Notes under the pieces: model-generated
The model's input: only the letters and a program-made list of their open reading frames with translations
What the model was told of the DNA's origin: nothing
Database searches by the model: none
Translations under genes and position numbers: made by a program
In this document: in pieces, positions 37,506 through 46,475 of the stretch
How positions within the stretch are numbered: position 1 is the stretch's first letter
Layout: each line of letters opens with the position of its first letter
DNA from: Magnetaquiglobus sp039908105
GTDB taxonomy: Bacteria > Pseudomonadota > Magnetococcia > Magnetococcales > Magnetaquicoccaceae
Reading direction: 5' to 3'
Assembly: GCA_039908105.1 (NCBI GenBank)
Contig: JAMOBI010000001.1
Location: 1-64,000 of the forward strand
DNA length: 64,000 bases

Positions 37506-37717
37506 GTGAAACCGCACCCATTTTGGGATGCGTCGTTTTTCGCAAGGCTGCGTGCAAAATGCACAGAGTCGTTTCCAATAGGCAAAAAACGACTCCCGCG
37601 AAAGCCGCGCGCGGCGCATTTTTCTGGAAAAGGCGCGAAAAATGCTTCTGTTGAAGAGCGTGCTAAAGTCAAAAGCAAAACCCTGGGAGATGAATCTCCC
37701 AGAACCTCTCTTTTTTT
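37506..37717 (+). repeat. Family-1 structured repeat, copy G, left part
   Basis: It starts TGAAACCGCACCCATTTTGGG, contains the three hairpins (the largest is partly eroded) and stops in the T-run after CCCAGAACCTCTC. The missing right end is found at 38207-38247, on the far side of a group II intron fragment. Confidence 0.82.
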
Positions 37718-38206
37718 GTCGAGTAGACCAGTTTCTTTCGATCCCGGCCCCTCCCAGAACCGTGCTGGCGCTATTAACGCACACGGCTCCTCAACAGTAC
37801 CATTTCACGTTGTATCAGAGCAAGTTGACCCGGATGCGCGGCATTGACAAAGGGAACATGTCAAGGAAATGACTGAATTTTCCCCAATTCATGCTGCCTC
37901 GTTTTCCCCGCCGATCAAGCCACTTGAACAGCATCCTCCGAGCCTCGTATCCGAAGCGCGAGATGGCATGGCTGTTGTCCGTGACTCCGTAGTAGGCATA
38001 ATGCCCCCGCAGTTTGGCCGCCATGATGGGCATCAACTCCTGGATGGGGCGATGTCGGTTACTCTTCAGCCATTCCTTCATGATCTTCAGTTTGGCTGTG
38101 AACCGTTTACCGATCGTTGTCCGTTTCATCCTGAAGCGTTTGCCGTCTCGTGTGCGTCGGCAGTAATGGGTAAAGCCCAGAGTTACGCGACCTTGCCTGG
38201 CCGCAC
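37718..38206 (-). mobile_element. 5'-truncated group II intron inserted in repeat copy G
   Basis: Read on the minus strand, a maturase C-terminal fragment (38204 to 37815) is followed by a domain V hairpin (37757-37789: GAGCCGTGTGCG...GCACGGTTC) and a domain VI ending GGTCTACTCGAC at 37718. This AC end is usual for group II introns. The 5' ribozyme domains and most of the reverse transcriptase are missing, as after incomplete target-primed reverse transcription. Both junctions lie within a family-1 repeat, and joining them restores its consensus. Confidence 0.8.
37815..38204 (-). pseudogene. Group II intron reverse transcriptase/maturase, C-terminal fragment
   Basis: The frame reads LGFTHYCRRTRDGKRF... 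then EWLKSNRHRPIQELMP, KLRGHYAYYGVTDNS and FKWLDRRGKRGSMNW, which is the maturase (GIIM) domain near the end of such proteins. The polymerase domain is absent. Upstream codons in the same frame belong to the repeat terminus and are not part of the protein. Confidence 0.85.
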
Positions 38207-38247
38207 TCACCAATAAAAACGACTCATTCCAAGCCGGGTGCGGTTTA
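38207..38247 (+). repeat. Family-1 repeat, copy G, right terminus
   Basis: TCACCAATAAAAACGACTC followed by CATTCCAAGCCGGGTGCGGTTTAA is the right end of the element split by the intron. The next 320 bases (38248-38570) show no gene or named element. Confidence 0.8.
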
Positions 38248-38574
38248 ATGGGATGGTCCGCCAGAAGGCGAGTGCCTTCAATAATAAGCCGGATGGGTGC
38301 AACCTTTCCTTCATGCCCAACGAAATTTATTCCTTGCAAAGCGGGGCGGATCATATATGGGCTCCGACAGTTCTGTCGTCCTTGACCAATGTTGGCAGAG
38401 GCTGTAAATTTGTCCGATGAATATCAACCTGAGTTTGACACGCTATAAAAAATTAATTTAAATATCAATATTTTGAGAGACTTTATTTCGCGAGTAGCAC
38501 TGCAAATTCACGATTTTTTGATTTGACGCCTCAGACGAGCATTTATTACGACACCTAGGCCTGGATTGAGACCA

Positions 38575-39083
38575 ATGATCGCGGAGAGTTGCGCCAAGCA
38601 GGGGATTCAAGAAGAGCAACTGACGATCCATTCCGATCGAGGATCGAGCATGAAGTCGAAGGCAGTGGCTTGACTGCTGTCAGACCTGAGCGTGACGAAG
38701 AGCCACAGTCGTCCTTATGTCCCCAACGACAACCCCCATTCAGAGTCGTCGTTCAAGGCATTGAAATATAGGCATGATTTCTCGGAACGCTTCGGACCGA
38801 TCGAGGATGCACGAGCTCATTGCCAAGGATTCTTTACTTGGTACAACGGCGAACACCGGCACTCAAGAATTGCCATGCTCACCCCGGAGACGCGGCATTA
38901 CGGGAAATCCGAACAGATTATCCGCGCAAGAGCAGCAACGTTGACTGCCGCCTTCGAGGCGAATCCACAGAGGTTCAAGGGAAAGTGTCCGGTCCCAAAG
39001 CGTCTCCACCCCAGGAGGTCTGGATCAACCCACCCAAGCCTCAGGCGAAGACCGGCATGGACGTCAAGGTTGAGCTATCGTAG
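38575..39083 (+). pseudogene. IS3-family transposase (OrfB) remnant
   Basis: The frame starts MIAESCAKQGIQEEQLTIHS and has the DDE integrase words HSDRGSSM, TKSHSRPYVPNDNPHSES and CQGFFTWYNGEHRHS. An in-frame TGA at 38671 breaks it where a Leu codon is expected, and a shift near 38995 moves the usual C-terminus (PQEVWINPP) into another frame. The N-terminal third is missing. It cannot be active. Confidence 0.82.
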
Positions 39084-39249
39084 ACTTGAAACGTCGGGTG
39101 ACGGGCCGCCTATCTTTGCGGTGAATTTTGATCTCTCCAATGGGTCGGTGACACCGAGGGCATCCCAAACCATTTGGATGCAGCACATCCACCAGAAAAT
39201 CATAGCACTTTTGTTCATCCATCAGATGGGTGATTGGGAACAGGATCAT
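39064..39249 (-). pseudogene. IS1595-like transposase N-terminal zinc-ribbon fragment
   Basis: The 61-residue frame has LHPNGLGCPRCHRPIGEIKIHRKDRRPVTRRF, broken here as LHPNGLGCPRCHRP plus IHRKDRRPVTRRF. The pattern HPxGLxCPxCH followed by HRxxRxPV is that of the zinc-ribbon start of IS1595-type transposases. No catalytic part follows. It overlaps the end of the IS3 remnant. Confidence 0.5.
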
Positions 39250-39447
39250 GATTATCTCCTTGTGAACACACTCTGTCAGGCAAGGAATTTACCCTTTCCA
39301 TTAGAGTGGCTTTTTAAGTTGCGATAATCAAGTCCCCATACAATTCACCACATGAGCGTTAATTTTTTTCCTCGCTCCGGCCGACATGACAGATTGACGC
39401 TAAGCGTAACCCCCTGCTCTGACGCACCAACAAGAAAGGTGAACAAC

Positions 39448-39912
39448 ATGAAAAAAAATTTTTTTGTTTCTCCGAGAATAAAATCAATGCTTCTGGCTGT
39501 GATGTTTGGTGCTGCAACTCTTCCCGGGTGTACGGTACATACCTATCCGCCCCAGGATAGCCGACAGCAAACCCATCAGACACCGACACCCACTCCGGCA
39601 CCGGCACCTGCACCCGCTCCGACTCCGGCGCCAAGCCGACCCGCACCCTCCACCCCATCGCCGTCGAGCTCCCAGAATGAAGCATGTGAGCTCTCCTATA
39701 AAATCTATAAACGCTGTTATGACGGAGGCATCAACAATACCCCGGAGTTCTGTGCCAGCCTGACTAAAAAGATCTATCAGGAAGTCAATGTGAATGACAG
39801 GGATTTCGAGGCTGCGCTTGGCCTGTTCTGCGGATTAGCCTGTACGGAGGCGACCAGCAGAAACCCCATCAAGCCCTACTCATCGTTCAATCGCGACTTC
39901 TGCAAGAAATAA
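39448..39912 (+). CDS. Cysteine-containing lipoprotein with Pro-rich linker
   Basis: This 154-residue protein begins with a lipoprotein signal (MKKNFF... to lipobox LPGC, Cys about residue 30). A Thr/Pro/Ala-rich spacer (TPTPAPAPAPAPTP) and a C-terminal domain of about 80 residues with six further cysteines follow, which could form three disulfides. I do not recognise the domain. The start follows AGAAAGGTG. It is intact although mobile-element remnants lie on both sides, so it may be cargo. Confidence 0.75.
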   Translation: MKKNFFVSPRIKSMLLAVMFGAATLPGCTVHTYPPQDSRQQTHQTPTPTPAPAPAPAPTPAPSRPAPSTPSPSSSQNEACELSYKIYKRCYDGGINNTPEFCASLTKKIYQEVNVNDRDFEAALGLFCGLACTEATSRNPIKPYSSFNRDFCKK

Positions 39913-40031
39913 GGAATCCTTCCCTACACATTTCCGCTACACAGTGTAATCCCCCCTCTTGACGCATCACGACTCCCCAAGAGGGGGGATACCTGAATCT
40001 CTCCCAAACTTGCATGATGAGGGGAGAACCG

Positions 40032-40104
40032 GTCACGGTAGGAACGCCGGTTTCCCGGCACCCCCCGCACAGATCCCGGCGTGCGCTCCTAACGCACCGG
40101 GCGC
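40032..40104 (-). mobile_element. Group II intron domain V/VI remnant
   Basis: On the minus strand GCGCCCGGTGCGTTAGGAGC and GCACGCCGGGATC form a domain V hairpin. It is followed by GGGGGGTGCCGGGAAACCGG and a CGTTCCTACCGTGAC end. This arrangement matches the 3' ends of bacterial group II introns and differs from the remnant at 37718. The rest of the gap to 40314 shows only an IS21-like end. Confidence 0.65.
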
Positions 40105-40194
40105 CTACCTTGGGTCTTGGCGTCAAAGCGTTGAATTGGGTGTGGATGTAGGCCACCTGAAGCGCATCCAGCGCATCGTGCTGGTCAGGCGACA

Positions 40195-40254
40195 TGAGAA
40201 ACTGACCCCCCTGACGACACGAAGAATTGACCCCTCCTCCGGGAAGGAGGAGTG
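40195..40254 (+). repeat. IS21-like left-end repeats
   Basis: GAGAAACTGACCCC and GAAGAATTGACCCC are two copies of one word, 30 bases apart. They are followed by a GGAGGAG region and the istA fragment. Multiple terminal copies of such a word are typical of IS21-family ends. Confidence 0.5.
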
Positions 40255-40314
40255 ATGATATTATTGAAATTTAGAGGTTCAATCCTTGGAAAGGTTAACC
40301 AAGGGAGAACCCAG

Positions 40315-40605
40315 ATGCTACAGTCAGACGATGTACACGCGATGTTGAAGCTGAGCCGACTTGGTTGGGGAAAACGGCGGATTGCCAAGGAGTTCAAAAT
40401 CAGCATCAATACGGTCAGGAAGTATGTTCGGCAGGAGGGATGGACGCCTTATCGACGTCCTGTCAAGATCAAGAGTCTGGATGGTTTGGAGAGTTGGATT
40501 ACGGATCGTTTTCATCAGCATGCCGGCAATGCGGACGTAGTGAGACAGGAGTTGCGGCGCGTTCACGGAGTGGTCGTATCGTTGCGCTTGACACGAATGG
40601 CCTGA
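40315..40605 (+). pseudogene. IS21-family IstA transposase, N-terminal fragment
   Basis: Ninety-six residues with an N-terminal helix-turn-helix (LGWGKRRIAKEFKISINTVR) and the following Arg-rich segment of IstA. It loses the family sequence after VHGVVVSLR and stops within 10 codons. The integrase domain and istB are absent. The break point is 19 bases from the stop codon of the kinase gene. Confidence 0.75.
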
Positions 40606-40623
40606 CTGATGTGTCATGGGCGG

Positions 40624-43600
40624 TCAGGGTTTCATGAGACTTTTGAAAAACCGTTCCTGGGCTGTCTCCTGTTTACCGCTGTTGGTGTTGGGTTCCCAGC
40701 GATCTTTGATTAGGGGTGGTTTGGTGCCATCCTTGTTTTTCTCTGCCTGTTGGTTGTTGGTTTTGCTTTGTTGATTCTGCAACCTCTTCAGGGCATTTTT
40801 GGCATCGTTATCTCCCTGATCGGCAGATTTGCGGTACCATTTCAAGGCTTCGGATTCGTCCTTGGGCACGCCGCGACCATGTTCATACATCACCCCGACC
40901 CAATATTGCCCCTGCACGTGCCCCTGATCGGCGGCCATGCGCAGCAATTTGAATGCCTCACGATCGTCTTTTTCAACCCCATCGCCACTCAGATGTTGAT
41001 TCGCCATGTTGATCATCGCAAGGGCATTTCCCTTCTGGGCGGCCTTGCGGAACCACTCGACCGCCAGTTTGACGTTCTTGTCCGTTCCATGGCCACGCAG
41101 ATACATCATGCCTAGCATGTTCTGTGCATCCGAAAGTCCATTGTCGGCAGCCTTGCGATACCACTTGATTGCCTCCCTATGATTTTTCTCGGTTCCAAGA
41201 CCTTCGAAATACATGTTTGCCAGGTTGTATTGTCCTTGCGTATTGCCAAGTTCAGCGGACTTTCCGATCCATTTGAACGCGCTGTTTACATCTTTTTTGA
41301 TCAATTCTCCACGAAAATATTGAACACCCAGCGTGAGTTGAGCCTGAATCTGGCCATTTTCAGAGGCCTTCAACAACCATTTTTCCGCCTCCTTGCCATC
41401 CTTCCCGACTCCATCTCCCGTCAGATACATCATTCCAAGCCGGGATTGTGCAGCGGCAACATTCTGCTCTGCTGCCTTGAGAAGCCATTGGACGGCATCC
41501 GCTCCATTTTTTTCTACCCCCCTGGCTTCCAGATACAGGATGCCCAGTTTGTATTGCGCGAGGGCATGATTCTGGGTGGCCGCCTTGGTATACCACTTCA
41601 ACGTCTCCGAATAACTCTTTTCAACACCCATTCCCTCTTCAAAAAGTTCGCCAAGACGGAATTGGCCATCCGCATAATCTTGTTCCGCAGCCTTGCGATA
41701 CCACTTTACTGCCTCGGGCAGGTTCTTTTCTCCCCCCTGCCCATTGGCCAGCATATCCCCAAACGACACCCTGCCGGCCTGATAGCCCAGTTCGGCCGCT
41801 TTGCGGTACAAACGTAAGGCCTCCTTTTCATCCTTGGGCACCCCATTGCCGTTCAGATAAGCACTTGCCAAGTTATAATAACCAGACTCCTCACCCTGAT
41901 CCATGGCCTTGCGCAACAGGTTGATCCCGGCGCGTTCATCCGGCTTATCGACACCTATTCCATGCAGAAACATATGGCCGAGAAATGCCTGCGCAGGACC
42001 ATACTCCTGGGCGACCGCCTTGCGCAACCAAGCCATTGCCTCGCTTGCGTTCTTTGAAACCCCCTTGCCTTCGAAATAGAGATAGCCCAGATTGAACTGT
42101 CCGTATGTCGACCCTTGTTCAGCCACCTTGCGCACCAATCTGATCCCTTCGGCTTCATCCTTTTTTACCCCCCGGCCGTCGATATAAAGCAGGCCAAGAT
42201 CTGCCTGTGCCCCCAGATCGCCCAGATCGGCAGCCTTGCGCAACCACGTTTCTCCTTCCACGACGCTCTTGGCGGTGCCAAATCCATCGAGTGTTAGGAC
42301 GCCAATCACGAATTGGGCACCGCGATCCCCTTTTTCAGCCAAAGGCTGATAGGCATTTATCAGACGTTTAAACCATTTTTCGGCGACTTCATCGCTCTGT
42401 TCAACTCCTTCACCTTTACGGTACGCATTGCCCATAAAGTAGTATGCAATAACATAGTTCTGTTCTGCCGCCTTGTTAAACCACTTAAACGCCTCTTTTT
42501 CGTTGCGCGTCATCCCTTTGGCTTTCAGATGCAGAGACCCAAATATCAGTTGCGCCGGGGCATAACCTTGTTCAGCCAAGGGTTGCAGCCATTTGATAGC
42601 CTCGGCATAATCGAGGACGCGGATGAACACTCGGGCCAATTGCATTTTGAATCGCGGCTCCGCCGGATAGCTGCTGACCGCCTTGCGACAGGCCGGCAAG
42701 GCCCGCTCGGGAACAATGAGCCCCTCATTGTCTAGTACAGATGCATAGGGATTTCCCCAATAGGCGGCCTGGGTATCGCACTCCTGCAGGCCGGGATTGG
42801 TTTGCATCCACTGTTCCAGGCCCCACCAGATCCCCGCCCCAAGCAGTGCCAAGCCGGCCACGGCCTGGATCTTGTGCCGTAACCCGCTTCGCGTGCTCTT
42901 TTCGGGTAACCTGCCACTCCGTACGTCGGAATCCTGGGTGAACTCCTTGCGCCACTCGGCGATATTCTGCGGACGATCCTTCTCCCGAATGGCCAGAGCA
43001 TGATCGATCGCACGCAGAAACAGCACGCTGTAGCGTCCCTTGCCGACCTCCACAGCAGGTATCAACGGATCCTTCATGCCGCGTGCATAGACTGCATTAC
43101 TTCGGGAGGTTGATTCTGCAGGCGTTTCTCCACCAATTGCGCGATAGAGTACCCCGCCGAGGGAGTAGATGTCCGAATACTCTTTTTGCAGCTTGGGATC
43201 GCTTTCATACTGCTCGATGGGCGCATAGCCTGCACTTACCACAACGGATAAACTGCGGCTGCGCCTTCCTCCAAGCGCCTGCCGGGCTGAACCGAAATCC
43301 AGTAGCACCGGGCTTTCATCCCGCTTGCGAATAAAAATGTTTCCAGGCTTGATGTCACGATGCAGAAAATTTTTTTTATGAACCTCTTCGACTCCATCCA
43401 GAAGGGGAAAGAGAATGTCTCGCAGCGTCTCTTCGCAGGGTGGCTGGTCACGCTGTGTCAACAGATCTTCCAGCGAGGCCCCGTCCTCATAGCTCATCAC
43501 CATATAGGCGGTTTTGTTGAGATCTTCAACTAATCGATAGACACGTACTATATTGGTGTGATGAAAATTGACGAGTATTCGTGCCTCCTCCACAAAGCGC

Positions 43601-43842
43601 ATCCGGCCCCATTCAAAATCCTCCAGATCTTTTGTGCTTTTGGGATGAACCGTTTTGCCATCTCGAACGGCGATCTCGTTGGGCAGATACTCCTTGATCG
43701 CCACACGCTGCTGCAACGACTCGTCCCACCCCAGATAGGTGATCCCAAAACCTCCCACCCCGAGCACACCATCGATCCGGTATTCGTGAAACCGATAACC
43801 GTTCGGCAAGGCGTTGCGATGCTCACTCTCATTCTCATTCAT
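40624..43842 (-). CDS. Ser/Thr protein kinase with a long Sel1-repeat extracytoplasmic region
   Basis: A 1,072-residue single-pass protein. The kinase domain (residues about 15-300) has a glycine loop LGVGGFGITYLG, Lys50 in VAIKEYLP, catalytic HRDIKPGN with Asp163 and DFGSAR with Asp182, so it should be active. A membrane segment lies at about 326-345. The outer part is built of about 17 Sel1-type 36-residue repeats (e.g. YNLANMYFEGLGTEKNHREA), known as protein-binding scaffolds. ATG 43842 is preferred to GTG 43857. Substrate unknown. An IS21 fragment abuts its 3' end. Confidence 0.9.
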   Translation of the reverse strand: MNENESEHRNALPNGYRFHEYRIDGVLGVGGFGITYLGWDESLQQRVAIKEYLPNEIAVRDGKTVHPKSTKDLEDFEWGRMRFVEEARILVNFHHTNIVRVYRLVEDLNKTAYMVMSYEDGASLEDLLTQRDQPPCEETLRDILFPLLDGVEEVHKKNFLHRDIKPGNIFIRKRDESPVLLDFGSARQALGGRRSRSLSVVVSAGYAPIEQYESDPKLQKEYSDIYSLGGVLYRAIGGETPAESTSRSNAVYARGMKDPLIPAVEVGKGRYSVLFLRAIDHALAIREKDRPQNIAEWRKEFTQDSDVRSGRLPEKSTRSGLRHKIQAVAGLALLGAGIWWGLEQWMQTNPGLQECDTQAAYWGNPYASVLDNEGLIVPERALPACRKAVSSYPAEPRFKMQLARVFIRVLDYAEAIKWLQPLAEQGYAPAQLIFGSLHLKAKGMTRNEKEAFKWFNKAAEQNYVIAYYFMGNAYRKGEGVEQSDEVAEKWFKRLINAYQPLAEKGDRGAQFVIGVLTLDGFGTAKSVVEGETWLRKAADLGDLGAQADLGLLYIDGRGVKKDEAEGIRLVRKVAEQGSTYGQFNLGYLYFEGKGVSKNASEAMAWLRKAVAQEYGPAQAFLGHMFLHGIGVDKPDERAGINLLRKAMDQGEESGYYNLASAYLNGNGVPKDEKEALRLYRKAAELGYQAGRVSFGDMLANGQGGEKNLPEAVKWYRKAAEQDYADGQFRLGELFEEGMGVEKSYSETLKWYTKAATQNHALAQYKLGILYLEARGVEKNGADAVQWLLKAAEQNVAAAQSRLGMMYLTGDGVGKDGKEAEKWLLKASENGQIQAQLTLGVQYFRGELIKKDVNSAFKWIGKSAELGNTQGQYNLANMYFEGLGTEKNHREAIKWYRKAADNGLSDAQNMLGMMYLRGHGTDKNVKLAVEWFRKAAQKGNALAMINMANQHLSGDGVEKDDREAFKLLRMAADQGHVQGQYWVGVMYEHGRGVPKDESEALKWYRKSADQGDNDAKNALKRLQNQQSKTNNQQAEKNKDGTKPPLIKDRWEPNTNSGKQETAQERFFKSLMKP

Positions 43843-43918
43843 CCCCTGATTCCTCACTTTGCAGCAGACAATGGCCTGTGTGTTGGTTCAGCGTGACATA
43901 GAGTTTTTGATAAATTTT

Positions 43919-44168
43919 GTTAAATCGCACCCATTTTGGGATGCGTAGTTTTCTGCGAGGCTGCGTGCAAGATGCGAGCATCGTTTCAAAAAACGGAAAC
44001 AATGCTCGCAAAGGCCGCGCGCGGCGCATTTTTTGCAAAAAACGCGAAAAATGCTTCTTTTGAAGAGCGCGCTAAAGTCAAAAGCAAAACCCTGGGAGAG
44101 AAATCTCCCAGACTCTCTCTTTTTTTTCACCAATAAAAACTACACATTCCAAGCTGGGTGCGGTTGAA
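43919..44168 (+). repeat. Family-1 structured repeat, copy H, with compensatory stem changes
   Basis: This complete unit fills the gap between the kinase and parC genes. Its third hairpin is GCGAGCATCGTTTC (43974-43987) against GGAAACAATGCTCGC (43995-44009): the AGTC of other copies has become GCAT-type on one arm and ATGC-type on the other, keeping the stem except for one A-C mismatch. Its right terminus faces the parC stop, 45 bases away. Confidence 0.87.
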
Positions 44169-44213
44169 TAGTGAACGTTGCTGCAACAAAAAAACCTCAA
44201 TCAATACGCCCAC

Positions 44214-46475
44214 TCAAAACAACTCGCGTGTGTACCCCTTGCCCGCCTCCCAGGAGGAAGCCCCACTCCCCACAAACACCGCGCCGGCCAAAAAGCCATG
44301 CGGCAGCATCGCCCCGCGCGTGGCACGCCGTCCACGCCAGACCGTCAGATCGGTGAAGAGCTTCTGCTTCTTGCCGGTATCGAGCATGAACCCCTCCTCG
44401 GGTTTGAAGGTGATAGCATCCATCAACACCTCATCCGAAAGCAGGAATTGAATCCGCACCCCCTGCCCGCGCGACAACACCGGGAACTCCTCCAGCTCAC
44501 AAACCAACAGCTTGCGACCCCGAGTGATGGACGCCACCAGACTCCCCTTGACCGGATGGAGATGGATGAGCGAATCGTTCGCTTTCAATACCAACCACTG
44601 TTTGCCATCGCGGCGACTGGCGATCAGATCCGCGCCCGGTACACGGAACCCCTGTGCACGCCGCGTGACCACGAAATACTCCTTGTCCGGATCGATCGCC
44701 AGCATCCAGACCACTGCATCACCCCCCTCCATGTTGAAGAGCACGGTCAGCGGATCACCGAACCCCTTGCCCGCCGGCAGACGGTCGGCCAGGATCGAGA
44801 ACGCCTTGCCCGAAGCGGTGATGAAGCTGATCTGATCGTTGGCATGGGCATGAATTGCCATGAAGAGCGAATCCTCGCCCTTGAAACGCAATTTGTCCGG
44901 AATAATCTCCTCATGACCGCGCACCGTGCGCACCCACCCCAGACGCGACAGGATCACGGTCACCGCCTCGCGCGGGGCCAGATCCTCGGGTTTCAAAATC
45001 ACCTCCGGCGGCGGTGCACCAGCCAACTCGGTGCGGCGTGGATCGGAGAACTCCAGGCGGGTGCGCAGCAACTCCTGTTCGATCTCCCGCCACATCAACC
45101 GCTCATCGGCCAACATGGCGGTCAACTCGCGGGCACGCGCCTCCTTCTCGGCGATCTCCTTTTTGATCTCCAACTCCTCCAGACGACGCAACGAACGCAA
45201 CCGCAGGTTCAAAACCGCCTCGGCCTGTTCGCGATCGAGCGAAAAGCGGCTCATCAGCACCGGGGCCGGTTCGTCGTGCTCCTTGATGATCGCGATCACC
45301 TCATCGATATTCAAATGGACGATGAGGTAGGCGGCGAGCAGATGCAACCGTTCGCCGATGCGCGCCAGTTCAAACCTGGCACGCCTCCCGAGGACATCAA
45401 AACGGTGAGCAAGCCACGCCTTGAGCAGCCCGACCAGATCGAGCACCCGTGGGCGACCCTGATCAATCACATTGAAATTGATCGTAACGCGGCTTTCCAG
45501 ATCGGTATTCTTATAAAGGTAGGCCAGCACCATCTCCGGATCGATGCGGTTGGAGCGCGGTTCGAGCACGATGCGGATCAGCTCATCGGACTCATCACGC
45601 ACATCCTCCAAAAACATGCACTTGTGATCAACGATCAGCTCGGCGATCCGTTCGATCAGCTGGGATTTTTTGATCTGATAGGGGATTTCGGTGACCACCA
45701 GCCGCCACATGCCGCGCGGCAACTCCTCCTTGATGATGCGCGCCCGCAGACGCAGCGAACCGCGTCCACTCTCGTAGACCGCCAGTCGTTCCGCCGCATC
45801 GGCGATCAGAATCCCGCCCGTGGGGAAATCGGGGCCGGGCAGGATCGGCAGCAGATCGGCCACGCGACTGTCCGGCTCCTGAATGAGTTGCAAACAGGCG
45901 TCGATGATCTCGCCGACGTTGTGCGGCGGGATCGAAGTGGACATGCCAACCGCAATGCCGGTTGAGCCGTTGGCCAACAGATTCGGGAAACGGGACGGCA
46001 GAACGGTGGGTTCTTCCAGCGAGCCGTCGTAGGTCGCGGTGAAATCGACTACATCGAAGTTCAGATCTTCGAGCATGGCGCGTGCGGCCAGCGTCAACCG
46101 GGCCTCGGTATAGCGCATGGCCGCCGCGCCATCGCCATCGATGTTGCCGAAGTTCCCCTGGCCATCGACCAGCGGGTAGCGCACCGCGAACTCCTGGGCC
46201 AGACGAACCATGGCGTCGTAGGCGGCCTGATCGCCGTGCGGATGGAACTTGCCGATCACATCGCCCACCACGCGCGCCGACTTCTTGAAAGCCGATCCGG
46301 GATCGAGGTTCAAGGCGCGCATGGCGAAAAGAATCCGCCGGTGGACCGGTTTCAAGCCGTCGCGGACATCGGGCAGCGAGCGGCTGATGATGGTGGAGAG
46401 CGCGTAGGCGAGATAGCGGCTCTCCAGCTCCTGACGCAGTGGGGCATCAACGATGATGCCGGATTCCGGATTCAA
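44214..46475 (-). CDS. parC: DNA topoisomerase IV subunit A
   Basis: This 753-residue enzyme cuts and rejoins DNA to decatenate chromosomes. The active Tyr is in AAAMRYTEARL; the breakage domain start (RYLAYALSTIISRSLPDVRDG) and quinolone-region KSARVVGDVIGKFHPHGD are typical. There is no GyrA-box (QRRGGKG) in the C-terminal part, which favours ParC over GyrA. Translation begins at TTG 46475, overlapping the recA stop by four bases (TTGA); an ATG four bases upstream is out of frame. No parE is nearby. Confidence 0.93.
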   Translation of the reverse strand: MNPESGIIVDAPLRQELESRYLAYALSTIISRSLPDVRDGLKPVHRRILFAMRALNLDPGSAFKKSARVVGDVIGKFHPHGDQAAYDAMVRLAQEFAVRYPLVDGQGNFGNIDGDGAAAMRYTEARLTLAARAMLEDLNFDVVDFTATYDGSLEEPTVLPSRFPNLLANGSTGIAVGMSTSIPPHNVGEIIDACLQLIQEPDSRVADLLPILPGPDFPTGGILIADAAERLAVYESGRGSLRLRARIIKEELPRGMWRLVVTEIPYQIKKSQLIERIAELIVDHKCMFLEDVRDESDELIRIVLEPRSNRIDPEMVLAYLYKNTDLESRVTINFNVIDQGRPRVLDLVGLLKAWLAHRFDVLGRRARFELARIGERLHLLAAYLIVHLNIDEVIAIIKEHDEPAPVLMSRFSLDREQAEAVLNLRLRSLRRLEELEIKKEIAEKEARARELTAMLADERLMWREIEQELLRTRLEFSDPRRTELAGAPPPEVILKPEDLAPREAVTVILSRLGWVRTVRGHEEIIPDKLRFKGEDSLFMAIHAHANDQISFITASGKAFSILADRLPAGKGFGDPLTVLFNMEGGDAVVWMLAIDPDKEYFVVTRRAQGFRVPGADLIASRRDGKQWLVLKANDSLIHLHPVKGSLVASITRGRKLLVCELEEFPVLSRGQGVRIQFLLSDEVLMDAITFKPEEGFMLDTGKKQKLFTDLTVWRGRRATRGAMLPHGFLAGAVFVGSGASSWEAGKGYTRELF

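Noticed and set aside
37718..38206. Standard group IIC insertion after a terminator hairpin
   Set aside because: The hairpin and T-run lie on the 3'-exon side for an intron read on the minus strand, so the usual orientation rule is not met; only insertion into the repeat is claimed.
39887..40195. 102-residue minus-strand frame overlapping the second intron end
   Set aside because: It spans a ribozyme-like hairpin and shows no recognised protein family; only its start (ALDALQVAYIHTQFN) looks protein-like, and I cannot assign it.
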